This document shows positions 11,231-18,781 of a DNA stretch of 37,196 nt, piece after piece; position 1 is the stretch's first letter, and every line of letters begins with the position of its first letter. Under the pieces are notes generated by a model. That model was not told where the DNA came from, made no database searches, and saw only the letters and a program-made list of their open reading frames with translations. Both the position numbers and the translations under genes were made by a program. The stretch is from Ruegeria intermedia (GTDB taxonomy: Bacteria; Pseudomonadota; Alphaproteobacteria; Rhodobacterales; Rhodobacteraceae): contig NZ_FQVK01000029.1 in assembly GCF_900129345.1 (NCBI RefSeq), positions 1-37,196 on the forward strand, read 5' to 3'.

Positions 11231-11698
11231 TCAGCCGCGCCCGCGATAGGTGGGAACGCCCTGATCGGGGATCCAAACGCCCGGCAGCTCCGGCCCGGTC
11301 TGATAGAACACGTCGATCGGAATGCCGCCACGCGGATACCAGTAGGCGCCGACGCGCAGCCATTTCGGTTCCAGCACTTCTTCCAGCCGCTTGCCGATCG
11401 TGACGCTGCAGTCTTCGTGGAACGCGCCGTGGTTGCGGAACGCGCCCAGAAACAGCTTGAGCGACTTGCTTTCCACCAGCCAGTCGCCCGGCACATAGTC
11501 GATCACGATATGCGCGAAATCCGGCTGCGCCGTCAGCGGGCAGAGCGAGGTGAACTCGGGCGCGGTGAAGCGCACGGCATAATCGGTGCCGGCCTGCGGA
11601 TTCGGCACCCGCTCCAGCACCGCTTCTTCGGGCGAGTTCGGCAGGTCGGTCTTGCTGCCCAGTTGGGTCAGGTTTGCATAGATGTCTTGGTTTGCCAT
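11231..11698 (-). CDS. queF: NADPH-dependent preQ0 reductase QueF (short form)
   Basis: QueF reduces the nitrile of 7-cyano-7-deazaguanine (preQ0) to the amine preQ1 with two NADPH. The 155-residue length is that of the single-domain (YkvM/B. subtilis) form. The thioimide-forming Cys53 lies in [13 protein letters not shown] with Asp60 seven residues on. The QueF signature [22 protein letters not shown] spans about 76-97. It is the last gene of queC-queD-queE-queF, ten bases after queE, and ends six bases from the convergent AraC-type gene. Confidence 0.97.
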   Translation of the reverse strand: MANQDIYANLTQLGSKTDLPNSPEEAVLERVPNPQAGTDYAVRFTAPEFTSLCPLTAQPDFAHIVIDYVPGDWLVESKSLKLFLGAFRNHGAFHEDCSVTIGKRLEEVLEPKWLRVGAYWYPRGGIPIDVFYQTGPELPGVWIPDQGVPTYRGRG

Positions 11699-11708
11699 TG
11701 TCAGAACC

Positions 11709-12428
11709 TCATACGCCGCGCTTGTTGCCCCAGATCAGGACATGCAGCTGCGGCAGAATTGTGGGGGTGAACCAGCAGTCGCCGAGGGTCTTGTCGATCA
11801 GCCATTCATAGCGGGACATGATCCCGTCCATGTCGATCTCGGCATCCTCGGAGTCGGGTGGCGGCGGGGTGTGGTTGCCCGGTTGCAGATAGAGCGGCAG
11901 CGCCGGAAACCGCGCGGCCGTCGCGCGGGCCCAGTGGTAGTCGTCCTCGTCGAAGACCACGATCTTCATGACGGTGGGCGTGCCCTCGGCCCGGGCGATG
12001 CAGTCCTCGAACCGCGCCCAGTCGACGGTTTCGCCGGACGAGGGCGGTTTCGGGCTGAGGATCAGGGTGGACAGATCGCGGAACCAATCCTGCGCCACCG
12101 AACCCTGGGTTTCCATCACGAAGTCATAGCCCTTGGACCTGCCCAGCGCGATCAGCGGGCCGAAATCCTGAATCGCCGGGTTGCCGCCCGACAGCGACAC
12201 CGTCAGGGGCGTGCCGCCGGACAGGGCTTCGACCTGCGCCCAGATCTGTTCGGGGGTCATCGGCGTCCATTCGTGGCGATAGGCGCTGTCCACCGCATGC
12301 AGGCTGTCGCACCAACTGCAGCGATAGTCGCAGCCGCCCGCCCGCACGAAGACGGTCGCCACCCCGATCACGGCGCCTTCGCCCTGGATCGTGGGCCCGA
12401 AGATCTCGGCGATGCGCAGCGGTTTCAC
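11709..12428 (-). CDS. queE: 7-carboxy-7-deazaguanine synthase QueE (radical SAM)
   Basis: QueE contracts 6-carboxytetrahydropterin to 7-carboxy-7-deazaguanine with SAM and a 4Fe-4S cluster. The 239 residues open with [40 protein letters not shown], whose three cysteines form the cluster motif, here in a short CxxxCxxC-type arrangement. [13 protein letters not shown] is the SAM/substrate GGNP motif. The start is GTG at 12428, and it overlaps the queD stop by four bases (GTGA), which suggests translational coupling. Confidence 0.95.
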   Translation of the reverse strand: MKPLRIAEIFGPTIQGEGAVIGVATVFVRAGGCDYRCSWCDSLHAVDSAYRHEWTPMTPEQIWAQVEALSGGTPLTVSLSGGNPAIQDFGPLIALGRSKGYDFVMETQGSVAQDWFRDLSTLILSPKPPSSGETVDWARFEDCIARAEGTPTVMKIVVFDEDDYHWARATAARFPALPLYLQPGNHTPPPPDSEDAEIDMDGIMSRYEWLIDKTLGDCWFTPTILPQLHVLIWGNKRGV

Positions 12429-12781
12429 GGCCGATACTCCGCCCAGGTCTTGGGCGTTTCGCTGACCCGCACGGCGCTGGTCTGCGCCCAGCGCGCCTTG
12501 CAGAAGTCGTAGATCTCTTTCGCCAGCCGTTCCGAGGTCACCATGTCATGCCAGAACACGTCATTCAGGTGCCGGTGATCCAGCTCCTCGTCGATATAGG
12601 TCTTGAGCGGCTTGAGGTCGCGATAGTCCACCACGAACCCGTTTGCATCCAGCTCTTCGGCGGCCAGTTCCACCTCGACGATGTAGTTGTGCCCGTGCAG
12701 ACGGGCGCAGGGGTGGTCGTCGGGCAGGTGGCACAGTTGGTGCGAGGCCGAGAAGTGGAATTCCTTGGTGATACGGAACAT
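12425..12781 (-). CDS. queD: 6-carboxy-5,6,7,8-tetrahydropterin synthase QueD
   Basis: QueD converts dihydroneopterin triphosphate to 6-carboxytetrahydropterin, the first pathway-specific step. The 118 residues match the family. Zinc ligands are the His of FSASHQL and the two His of LHGHNY, and the catalytic Cys lies in the CxxxHGH motif (CARLHGH). [11 protein letters not shown] at the C-terminus is typical. I chose the ATG at 12781, which shares one base with the queC stop (TGATG); open frame upstream of it lies over queC and is not used. Confidence 0.96.
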   Translation of the reverse strand: MFRITKEFHFSASHQLCHLPDDHPCARLHGHNYIVEVELAAEELDANGFVVDYRDLKPLKTYIDEELDHRHLNDVFWHDMVTSERLAKEIYDFCKARWAQTSAVRVSETPKTWAEYRP

Positions 12782-13473
12782 CAGTGTGCCTCCACCGCGG
12801 CTTTCCAGAACTCGGGGTCGGCATAGACGGTCGGGTCTTCGACGCCGGCGATGTGGAACGCCTCGCGCCGCTCGACACAGGTGCCGCAACGGCCGCAATG
12901 GGTCTCGCCGCCCTTGTAGCAGGACCAGGTGTCGGCAAACGGCGTGCCGTGCTTTGCGCCCTCGGTCACGATGGCCGATTTCGGGATGTGAACGAAGGGC
13001 GTGTAGAGCCTGACATTGGCATATCCGTCCAACGCCTTGGCCTGCATCGCCTCGAAGGCCTCGGTGAATTCCGGGCGGCAATCGGGATAGATGAAGTGAT
13101 CCCCGCCATGCACGGCCGTTGCCACGGCGTCCGCCTGTTTGGCGGCGGCGACGCCAAAGGCGATGGCCAGCATGATGGCGTTGCGGTTCGGGACCACGGT
13201 GACCTTCATGTTCTCTTCGGCGTAATGCCCGTCGGGCACGTCCACATCATCGGTCAGGGCCGAGCCCGACAGATGCTTGCCGATATGGCTCATGTCGATC
13301 AGGTCATGGGGCACGCCCAGCCGCTCCGCGCAGCGGGCGGCAAACTCGACCTCCTTGCGGTGACGCTGACCGTAGTCGAAAGAGATCAGGCCGATCAGGT
13401 CGTTTTCGGCGGCAACCTTGTGCGCCAGCGAAACCGAATCCAGTCCGCCCGAGCAGATGACGATTGTCTTCAC
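12781..13473 (-). CDS. queC: 7-cyano-7-deazaguanine (preQ0) synthase QueC
   Basis: QueC uses ATP and ammonia to convert 7-carboxy-7-deazaguanine to preQ0. The 230 residues begin KTIVICSGGLDSVSLAHK, the SGGLDS pyrophosphatase loop. A zinc site is formed by Cys185, Cys193, Cys196 and Cys199 in SCYKGGETHCGRCGTC. The start codon is GTG, eight bases after AAGGA. That AAGGA is the 3' end of a preQ1 riboswitch, so end-product control of translation of this first gene, and by coupling of queD and queE, is likely. Confidence 0.97.
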   Translation of the reverse strand: MKTIVICSGGLDSVSLAHKVAAENDLIGLISFDYGQRHRKEVEFAARCAERLGVPHDLIDMSHIGKHLSGSALTDDVDVPDGHYAEENMKVTVVPNRNAIMLAIAFGVAAAKQADAVATAVHGGDHFIYPDCRPEFTEAFEAMQAKALDGYANVRLYTPFVHIPKSAIVTEGAKHGTPFADTWSCYKGGETHCGRCGTCVERREAFHIAGVEDPTVYADPEFWKAAVEAH

Positions 13474-13481
13474 TTTTCAGA

Positions 13482-13516
13482 TCCTTGTTTTGTAAGCCGG
13501 GTAGGCTGCGACCGGC
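13482..13516 (-). ncRNA. PreQ1 class I riboswitch controlling queCDEF
   Basis: On the minus strand a 35-base element precedes queC. A 5-bp stem P1 (GCCGG with CCGGC) encloses UCGCAGCCUAC, and a tail UUACAAAACAAGGA follows. I recognise this as the layout of the Thermoanaerobacter tengcongensis preQ1-I aptamer, sharing the loop UCGCAG and the A-rich tail ACAAAACAAGG nearly base for base. The tail GG, expected to pair with loop CC in the pseudoknot P2, is part of the AAGGA ribosome-binding site of queC. Ligand binding should therefore hide it and lower translation. Small, but the match is specific. Confidence 0.9.
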
Positions 13517-13520
13517 GCCC

Positions 13521-13549
13521 GGTTCATCCGGACCAGCGGTGTCTATCAA
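13521..13549 (-). promoter_or_regulatory. Candidate promoter of the que operon
   Basis: On the minus strand TTGATA (13549-13544) and TGAACC (13526-13521) are spaced by 17 bases. The first is one mismatch from TTGACA; the second is a weak -10. Transcription from here would start at or just before the riboswitch stem at 13516, as preQ1 leaders are usually short. Low confidence because of the poor -10. Confidence 0.35.
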
Positions 13550-13574
13550 AACTTGGGGGGAGAGGTAAAGACCC

Positions 13575-13605
13575 GACAAAATGGAAAGCCGCCCATCGGC
13601 GGCTT
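13575..13605 (-). terminator. Intrinsic terminator after the sterol desaturase-family gene
   Basis: On the minus strand AAGCCGCC (13605-13598), loop GATG, GGCGGCTT (13593-13586) form an 8-bp stem followed by TCCATTTTG. It sits 40 bases after the desaturase-family stop and before the que promoter, insulating the two units. Confidence 0.7.
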
Positions 13606-13645
13606 GTCCAAACGGTATCACAGCTTGGGAGGCGGCAGGCGTCTT

Positions 13646-14635
13646 TCAGCCGAACCGCTTTTTCTTGTAGGCGCGGGTGCGTTCCGTCGCCGCGGCCGTG
13701 CCGTCGTGATAGGTGCCGAACCATTTGTCGAACGGAATCTCGGACGTGCCATAGTTGCACTCGAAATAGCGGTGGTGCAGCTGGTGAAAGAAATCGCCCG
13801 CCCGCGCCGCTTCGGTGCCGCCGGCCTTCAGCTTCTCGAACCCCGAATGCGACAGGATCGGGCTGACCTGCTGGAAATAGGCGTGGAACAGCAGGTGCAG
13901 AGGGTGCGAGGGCACGACCAGATGGATGAAATAGGTCGTGAAATACAGCAGGTTCTCGTACCAGTGGTTCGAGATGCCCGACCAAGGCCCCACATTGACG
14001 TTGCGGTGATGCACGGCATGCACATGCTTGAACAGTTTCGGGTGGTGTTCCAGCCGGTGCACCCAATAGAAATGCAGCCCCGACCACATCGGGATGAGCA
14101 TCATCCAGACCACGCACCAGACCGGCGCGCTGGCCCATGTGACGGTCGGAACCCAACCGTTGGCCATCGCCCAGTAGATGCCCCACTGATAGACGGTCGC
14201 CACCGTCATGGCACTGCCCAGCGTCCACCAGATGTTGTCCCAGACCTGGTTGTTGAAGGTGAAGATGCCGTTCCTGCGCGTCAGGTCGCGGCGGTCGAAC
14301 TTCTTGTACGTGCCTTGGCCTTTGCGCATATACAGCCACCAGTGCAGCCCGCCCGCCACGAGGGTCTGCGGCACCAGGTTCAGCAGCCAGACGCGGATCA
14401 TCCACCCCGGCGCAAAGCTCTGCATCGCCTCAAGCGGGGGCAGGTACAGGACATAGGCGATCACGGCCAGCCCCATGCACAGGGTCAGCGCCGTGATCGG
14501 CAGCCACGCTCCGGCATACCATTTCAGAACGGCGGCCGGGCGCGGGGGCCAGCTGAACAGCGGGTTCAGCGCGACGGGTTCGGACGGCCGGTAGTGCCAG
14601 CGGGCGGCTTCGGGATCTTGCGAAATATCGGTCAT
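13646..14635 (-). CDS. Fatty acid hydroxylase / sterol desaturase family membrane protein
   Basis: A 329-residue di-iron membrane oxygenase-type protein. Hydrophobic stretches near residues 40-65, 80-100, 140-160 and 170-190 look like membrane segments. The histidine clusters of the superfamily are HFYWVHRLEHH, FKHVHAVHHRN and DFFHQLHHRYFECNYG in the C-terminal half, and NHWYENLLYF lies between them. The substrate (fatty acyl, carotenoid, sterol-like lipid) cannot be told from sequence. I chose the ATG at 14635 because GGAGGTGA lies five bases upstream; an in-frame TTG at 14653 would sit on that ribosome-binding site. It lies 29 bases after the aldolase gene, probably in one operon. Confidence 0.88.
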   Translation of the reverse strand: MTDISQDPEAARWHYRPSEPVALNPLFSWPPRPAAVLKWYAGAWLPITALTLCMGLAVIAYVLYLPPLEAMQSFAPGWMIRVWLLNLVPQTLVAGGLHWWLYMRKGQGTYKKFDRRDLTRRNGIFTFNNQVWDNIWWTLGSAMTVATVYQWGIYWAMANGWVPTVTWASAPVWCVVWMMLIPMWSGLHFYWVHRLEHHPKLFKHVHAVHHRNVNVGPWSGISNHWYENLLYFTTYFIHLVVPSHPLHLLFHAYFQQVSPILSHSGFEKLKAGGTEAARAGDFFHQLHHRYFECNYGTSEIPFDKWFGTYHDGTAAATERTRAYKKKRFG

Positions 14636-14664
14636 GGCGTCACCTCCGGGCAAGAAACGGGGGG

Positions 14665-15420
14665 TCAGGTTGCGTAGTCCGAGCCTTCGGCATCCAGAAC
14701 GGCCTTGATCTCGCGCAGATGCGCCTCGGCCTGCCCCGGATAGTCATCCAGCTCTTGCGCGGTTTTTTCGGCGATCTCGTCCGACAGCACCCGCAACGGC
14801 CGGCCCGTCTGAAGGGCGCGGATATAGGTCTCGGCGGCGCGCTCAAAATAATAGAGCCTGTTGAAGGCATCTGCTGCGTCGCTGCCGATCACCAGCACAC
14901 CGTGGTTGCCCATGATCATGACCTTCTTTTTCGGGTCCGAGAGCATCGTGGCACAGCGTTCACCCTCGCTTTCAAAGGCCAGACCGCCGAATTCCTCGTC
15001 GATGACATAGCGGTTGTAGAAGGTCGCGGTGTTCTGGTCGATCGGCGGCAGGGTGCTGTCGGCCAAGGAGGCCAGGACGGTGGCAAAGATCGAATGCACA
15101 TGCATCACGCAGCGCGCGTGCGGGCATCTGCGGTGGATCGAGCCATGCAGCCCCCATGCGGTCGGGTCCGGCGCGCCGGGCTTGCGCATCGTGTCGGGAT
15201 CGTTCGCATCCAGCAGCAGCAGGTCCGAAGCACGGATGCGCGCGAAATGCATCTGGTTCGGATTCATCAGGAACTGCGTGCCATCCTCGTTCACGGCAAG
15301 GCTGAAATGGTTGGCCACCCCTTCATGCATGTTCAACCGCTCGGTCCAACGGAAGGCGGCGGCCATGTCCACGCGCTCCTGCCAGTGGTCGATATTCGGT
15401 TTCAGACTGGTGACGCTCAT
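14665..15420 (-). CDS. Class II aldolase/adducin-family protein
   Basis: A 251-residue single-domain member of the class II aldolase family, which includes metal-dependent sugar-phosphate aldolases, epimerases and decarboxylases. The metal motif HVHS provides His107 and His109, and GNHGVLVIG (His173) supplies the later ligand. The N-terminal RWTERLNMHEGVANHFSLAV is the phosphate- or acid-binding region. I see nothing that gives a substrate. It heads a two-gene unit with the desaturase-family gene and is divergent from a LysR gene that was probably its regulator but is now broken. Confidence 0.88.
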   Translation of the reverse strand: MSVTSLKPNIDHWQERVDMAAAFRWTERLNMHEGVANHFSLAVNEDGTQFLMNPNQMHFARIRASDLLLLDANDPDTMRKPGAPDPTAWGLHGSIHRRCPHARCVMHVHSIFATVLASLADSTLPPIDQNTATFYNRYVIDEEFGGLAFESEGERCATMLSDPKKKVMIMGNHGVLVIGSDAADAFNRLYYFERAAETYIRALQTGRPLRVLSDEIAEKTAQELDDYPGQAEAHLREIKAVLDAEGSDYAT

Positions 15421-15513
15421 CCCGCTTCTCCCTGTTGGCGCGGCTGGTTTCCTGATTTTCGAAAACCTGCATTCGCCTCACCTTTTTGACCAACGAAAAA
15501 TTCGGCGGTTTTG

Positions 15514-15530
15514 CATTAGTCAAACTTATG
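15514..15530. promoter_or_regulatory. Likely LysR-type operator
   Basis: CATTAG-TCAAA-CTTATG is a 17-base near-perfect inverted repeat with the T-N11-A form of LysR-family sites. It lies in the 123-base divergent gap, 13 bases before the LysR start codon, as expected for a regulator controlling both itself and the divergent aldolase unit. Confidence 0.5.
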
Positions 15531-15543
15531 GCAGAGTTATGCC

Positions 15544-16422
15544 ATGAGAAACCCGCTCCCCCCTCTCGGCTGGCTGCGCACCTTCGAGGCCGCCGCCCGC
15601 CACCTGTCCTTCACCGGCGCGGCGCGCGATCTGAACATGACGCAAAGCGCCGTCAGCCAGCAGATCAAATCGCTCGAGGGCTATCTGGGCCAACCTCTGT
15701 TTCACCGCCGCCCCCGCGCACTGGAACTGACCGAGGCCGGAATCACCTATCTGCCGGTGGTGCGCGAGGCGTTCCGGACGCTGGTGCGCGGCACCCAGGC
15801 CGTGACCGGGCAGCAGGAAAACACCGTTCAGGTGCAGTGCAACATCACATTTTCGGTGAACTGGCTGGCGCCGCGCCTGCCCAGTTTCCGCGCGCTGCAC
15901 CCCGATGTTCACCTGAACATCTTCACCGAGTTGTGGGAGCCGCGCGAGATGGCCGAGGGCGCGGCGGTCGAGATCCGCTACTCCCTGCGCCCGGCCGACA
16001 CGGTCCGCACCGAGCTTTTGCGCAGTGATCACTACTACCCCGTCTGTGCCCCCGACTATCCGGTGACGCTGGAAACCCTGCAGCAGCAACCGCTGTATGA
16101 TTGCTCAAACCTGCTGTCGAACTGGGCCAGCTGGGCCGAAGATTAGGGTCTAACTTGGGACAATCCGCCGATCACCTATGCCACGACCTATATGGTCGGC
16201 CTGTCCGTCGCGATGGCCGGGGGCGGGCTGTGTCTGGCCCATGACACGATCGCCAGACGCCTTCTGGACGAAGGCCGCCTGACCGCCCCCTTCGAGCATC
16301 GCGCACCGATGCCCGAGGCCTATTACCTGCTGCTGTCACCTCAAGCCGAGGAGACGCCAGGTGCCGTGGCCTTTGCCGATTGGATCCGGGCGGAAATCGC
16401 CGCCGAGCAACACCGCGCCTGA
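15544..16422 (+). pseudogene. LysR-family (GcvA-like) regulator interrupted by an in-frame TAG
   Basis: The frame encodes an N-terminal winged helix (PLGWLRTFEAAARHLSFTGAARDLNMTQSAVSQQIKSLE, about 7-45) and an effector-binding domain, but stops at TAG (16144-16146) after 200 residues. The same frame then continues without a further stop as GLTWDNPPITYATTYMVGLSVAMAGGGLCLAHDTIARRLLDEG to 16422. That is a normal LysR C-terminus and gives about 292 residues in all, the family length. One nonsense codon is therefore the only lesion. A truncated protein with half the effector domain is unlikely to respond normally. The codons around the stop (GAT TAG GGT CTA ACT) are unusually AT-rich for this genome and resemble the dispersed motif described under findings. 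Confidence 0.85.
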
Positions 16423-16425
16423 CCT

Positions 16426-16851
16426 TCAGCCGTCCTTGGGGCGGCTGGCGACCCAGGCATAGCCGTTCTCGCACAGGATATAGGTCTCGCGCAGACCGTG
16501 GGGCTTGTCGGTCGGCTCCTGCAGGACGACCGCCCCAGCGGATTTGGCGAGCTCCGCCGCATCGTCCGGGTCGGTGTCATACCGACGAATCTCGATCCCG
16601 CCACCGCGCGGGGGCGTTTCGGGAACCAGCCCCAGCAGCGGGTTGGAATGATAGGTGCCATCCGAATGCAGCTGAAACACCTGATCGCCATAGGTGACGA
16701 TGGCAAAATCCGCCGTCACCTGATAGGATTTCAATCCAAAAACAGTCTCTAAAAAGGCGCATTCCGCCGGGACGTCGCGCACCAGCAGGTTCAGCCCGAT
16801 CCCGCGCAGGCTGCGGCCGAAACTGTCGGCATCCACGGTTTCGTAATCCAT
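16426..16851 (-). CDS. Glyoxalase/VOC-fold protein
   Basis: A 141-residue vicinal-oxygen-chelate protein. GIGLNLLVRDVPAECAFLETVFGL is the first beta-alpha unit (about 17-40), IVTYGDQVFQLHSDGTYHS the central strands, and GLRETYILCENGYAWVASRP the closing strands with the GYxW element common in the family. Metal ligands are not obvious, so enzyme, binding or resistance roles are all open. I chose the ATG at 16851 (MDYETVDADSF), preceded by a G-rich ribosome-binding region; the open frame extends upstream without family likeness. The gene contains one copy of the TTAGRGNCTGNTTTT motif, coding FLETVF. It is convergent with the LysR pseudogene. Confidence 0.8.
   Translation of the reverse strand: MDYETVDADSFGRSLRGIGLNLLVRDVPAECAFLETVFGLKSYQVTADFAIVTYGDQVFQLHSDGTYHSNPLLGLVPETPPRGGGIEIRRYDTDPDDAAELAKSAGAVVLQEPTDKPHGLRETYILCENGYAWVASRPKDG
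16738..16752 (-). repeat. Dispersed motif copy 1 (TTAGAGACTGTTTTT)
   Basis: Inside the glyoxalase-fold gene, read as codons TTA GAG ACT GTT TTT (L-E-T-V-F). It is flanked by further T runs on both sides, giving TTTTT before AGAG. The AT-rich codons stand out from the surrounding GC-rich usage. See the finding on this motif. Confidence 0.75.
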
Positions 16852-16978
16852 GCCCCCACCAGACCCCGCATCGCGACGCGGATCAAGCCTTTGCTGCCCT
16901 GCAATCGGTCGGATGACGGTTTCATGAAGGTGGCACGGCAGGGGTTGCACCTTCCGATGCATTCGGGAAAGTTGTGCC

Positions 16979-18781
16979 ATGGAATACGCACCCTTCCCAT
17001 CCTGGCCCGACGTCGCCCCCCGCCTGATCGCCGTTGCCGCCGGCCGCGAAGCCGCCGACTTGGTCATTCGCGGCGGGATCTGGATCAATGTCCACAGCCG
17101 CGAGGCGCTGCCCGATCACTCCATCGCCATCGCCGAAGGTCGCATCGCCTATGTCGGCCCCGACGCCAGCCATTGCATCGGCCCCGACACCCAGATCATC
17201 GAAGCCGATGGCCGCTACATGATCCCCGGCCTGTGCGACGCGCATATGCACATCGAATCCGGCATGCTGACCCCGGCCGAGTTCGCCCGCGCGGTGATCC
17301 CGCATGGCACCACGTCGATGTTAACCGACCCGCATGAGATCGCCAACGTGCTGGGGCTGGACGGCGTGCGGATGATGCATGACGAGGCGCTGATGCAGCC
17401 GGTCAACATCTTCACCCAGATGCCGTCCTGCGCGCCCTCGGCGCCCGGGCTGGAAACCACGGGCTACGAGATCACGCCCGAGGACGTGGCCGAGGCGATG
17501 ACCTGGCCCGGCATCATCGGGCTGGGCGAGATGATGAACTTTCCCGGCGTGATCCACGCCGACCCCAAGATGCTGGCCGAAATCGCCGCCACCCAGCGCG
17601 CAGGCAAGACCGTCGGTGGGCACTATGCATCCCGTCATTTAGGGCCTGATTTTGCCGCCTATGTCGCCGGCGGCCCGGCGGATGACCACGAAGGCACCTG
17701 CGAGGCCGACGCCATTGCCCGCGTGCGGCAGGGGATGCGGTCGATGATGCGGCTGGGCTCGGCCTGGTATGACGTGGAAAGCCAGATCACCGCCGTCACC
17801 GAAAAGGGGCTGGACCCGCGCAACTTCATCCTGTGCACCGATGACTGCCATTCCGGCACGCTGGTGAACGAGGGCCACATGAACCGCGTCGTGCGCCATG
17901 CCATCGCCTGTGGCTGCGACCCTTTGATCGCGTTGCAGATGGCCACGATCAACACCGCCACCCATTTCGGGCTGGAACGCGAGATCGGCTCGATCACGCC
18001 GGGCCGCCGGGCGGACGTGATCCTTAGCTCGGACCTGACCGAACTGCCGATCGAGATGGTCATCGCGCGCGGGCAGGTGGTGGCCGTAAACGGCGCGATC
18101 ACGGTGGATTGCCCGCACTACGACTGGCCCGACCGGGCGCGCAACACGGTGCATCTGGGCCATGCCCTGACCGCCGCCGATTTCGAGATCCCCGCACCCG
18201 AAGGCGCCAACCGCGTGCGCGCCAACGTAATCGGCGTGGTCGAGAACCAGGCCCCCACCCAGGCGCTGAAGGCCGAACTGCCGATCATCGGCGGGCTGGT
18301 CGAGGGCGAAGGCGATGTCTGCCAGATCGCGCTGGTCGAGCGGCACCGGGCCACGGGCGGCGTCACCAACGCCTTCGTGTCGGGCTTTGGCTATCAGGGC
18401 CGGATGGCCATGGCCTCGACCGTGGCGCATGACAGCCACCACATGATCGTGGTCGGCACCGACCGCGATCAGATGGCGCTGGCCGCCAATCGTCTGGCCG
18501 AGGTAGGCGGCGGCATCACCGTCTTCCGTGATGGCGAAGAGCTGGCGCTGGTCGAACTGCCCATCGCCGGCCTGATGTCCGACAGCCCGGCTGCGGACGT
18601 CGCGGCCAAGGCGCAGAAGATGGTCGAGGCGATGCAGGCCTGCGGCTGTCAGCTGAACAACGCTTACATGCAGCATTCGCTGTTGGCCCTTGTCGTCATC
18701 CCCGAGCTGCGGATATCCGATCTGGGGTTGGTGGATGTGCGGACATTCGAAAAAATTGACCTTCTGGAACCTCTCGCATGA
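16979..18781 (+). CDS. ade: Adenine deaminase
   Basis: Converts adenine to hypoxanthine and ammonia in purine salvage. The 600 residues match bacterial Ade of the amidohydrolase superfamily. DLVIRGGIWINVHSREALPDHSIAI is the N-terminal beta-sandwich, MIPGLCDAHMHIESGMLTPAEFARAVIPHGTTSMLTDPHEIANV holds the metal ligands DAHMH, and LCTDDCHSGTLVNEGHMNRVVRHAI contains the late Asp. The C-terminal domain (about 390-600) with ATGGVTNAFVSGFGYQGRMAMASTVAHDSHHMIVVG is diagnostic of Ade rather than dihydroorotase or urease. Its stop overlaps the start of the AMP nucleosidase gene by four bases, so the two steps AMP to adenine to hypoxanthine are translationally linked. It contains motif copy 2. Confidence 0.96.
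   Translation: MEYAPFPSWPDVAPRLIAVAAGREAADLVIRGGIWINVHSREALPDHSIAIAEGRIAYVGPDASHCIGPDTQIIEADGRYMIPGLCDAHMHIESGMLTPAEFARAVIPHGTTSMLTDPHEIANVLGLDGVRMMHDEALMQPVNIFTQMPSCAPSAPGLETTGYEITPEDVAEAMTWPGIIGLGEMMNFPGVIHADPKMLAEIAATQRAGKTVGGHYASRHLGPDFAAYVAGGPADDHEGTCEADAIARVRQGMRSMMRLGSAWYDVESQITAVTEKGLDPRNFILCTDDCHSGTLVNEGHMNRVVRHAIACGCDPLIALQMATINTATHFGLEREIGSITPGRRADVILSSDLTELPIEMVIARGQVVAVNGAITVDCPHYDWPDRARNTVHLGHALTAADFEIPAPEGANRVRANVIGVVENQAPTQALKAELPIIGGLVEGEGDVCQIALVERHRATGGVTNAFVSGFGYQGRMAMASTVAHDSHHMIVVGTDRDQMALAANRLAEVGGGITVFRDGEELALVELPIAGLMSDSPAADVAAKAQKMVEAMQACGCQLNNAYMQHSLLALVVIPELRISDLGLVDVRTFEKIDLLEPLA
17639..17653 (+). repeat. Dispersed motif copy 2 (TTAGGGCCTGATTTT)
   Basis: Inside ade, read as TTA GGG CCT GAT TTT (L-G-P-D-F). 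The leucine uses TTA although neighbouring leucines in ade are almost all CTG. It is in the same codon phase as the other copies. Confidence 0.7.

Noticed and set aside
16144..16146. TAG in the LysR gene as a pyrrolysine or other recoded codon
   Set aside because: LysR regulators have no such residue, no recoding signal is seen, and alphaproteobacteria of this type are not known for pyrrolysine.
16736..16755. Programmed ribosomal frameshift at TTTTTTA-like stretches of the dispersed motif
   Set aside because: The base before TTT TTA is C in these copies, so the P-site tRNA could not re-pair well after a -1 slip, and the zero frame already gives full-length family proteins.
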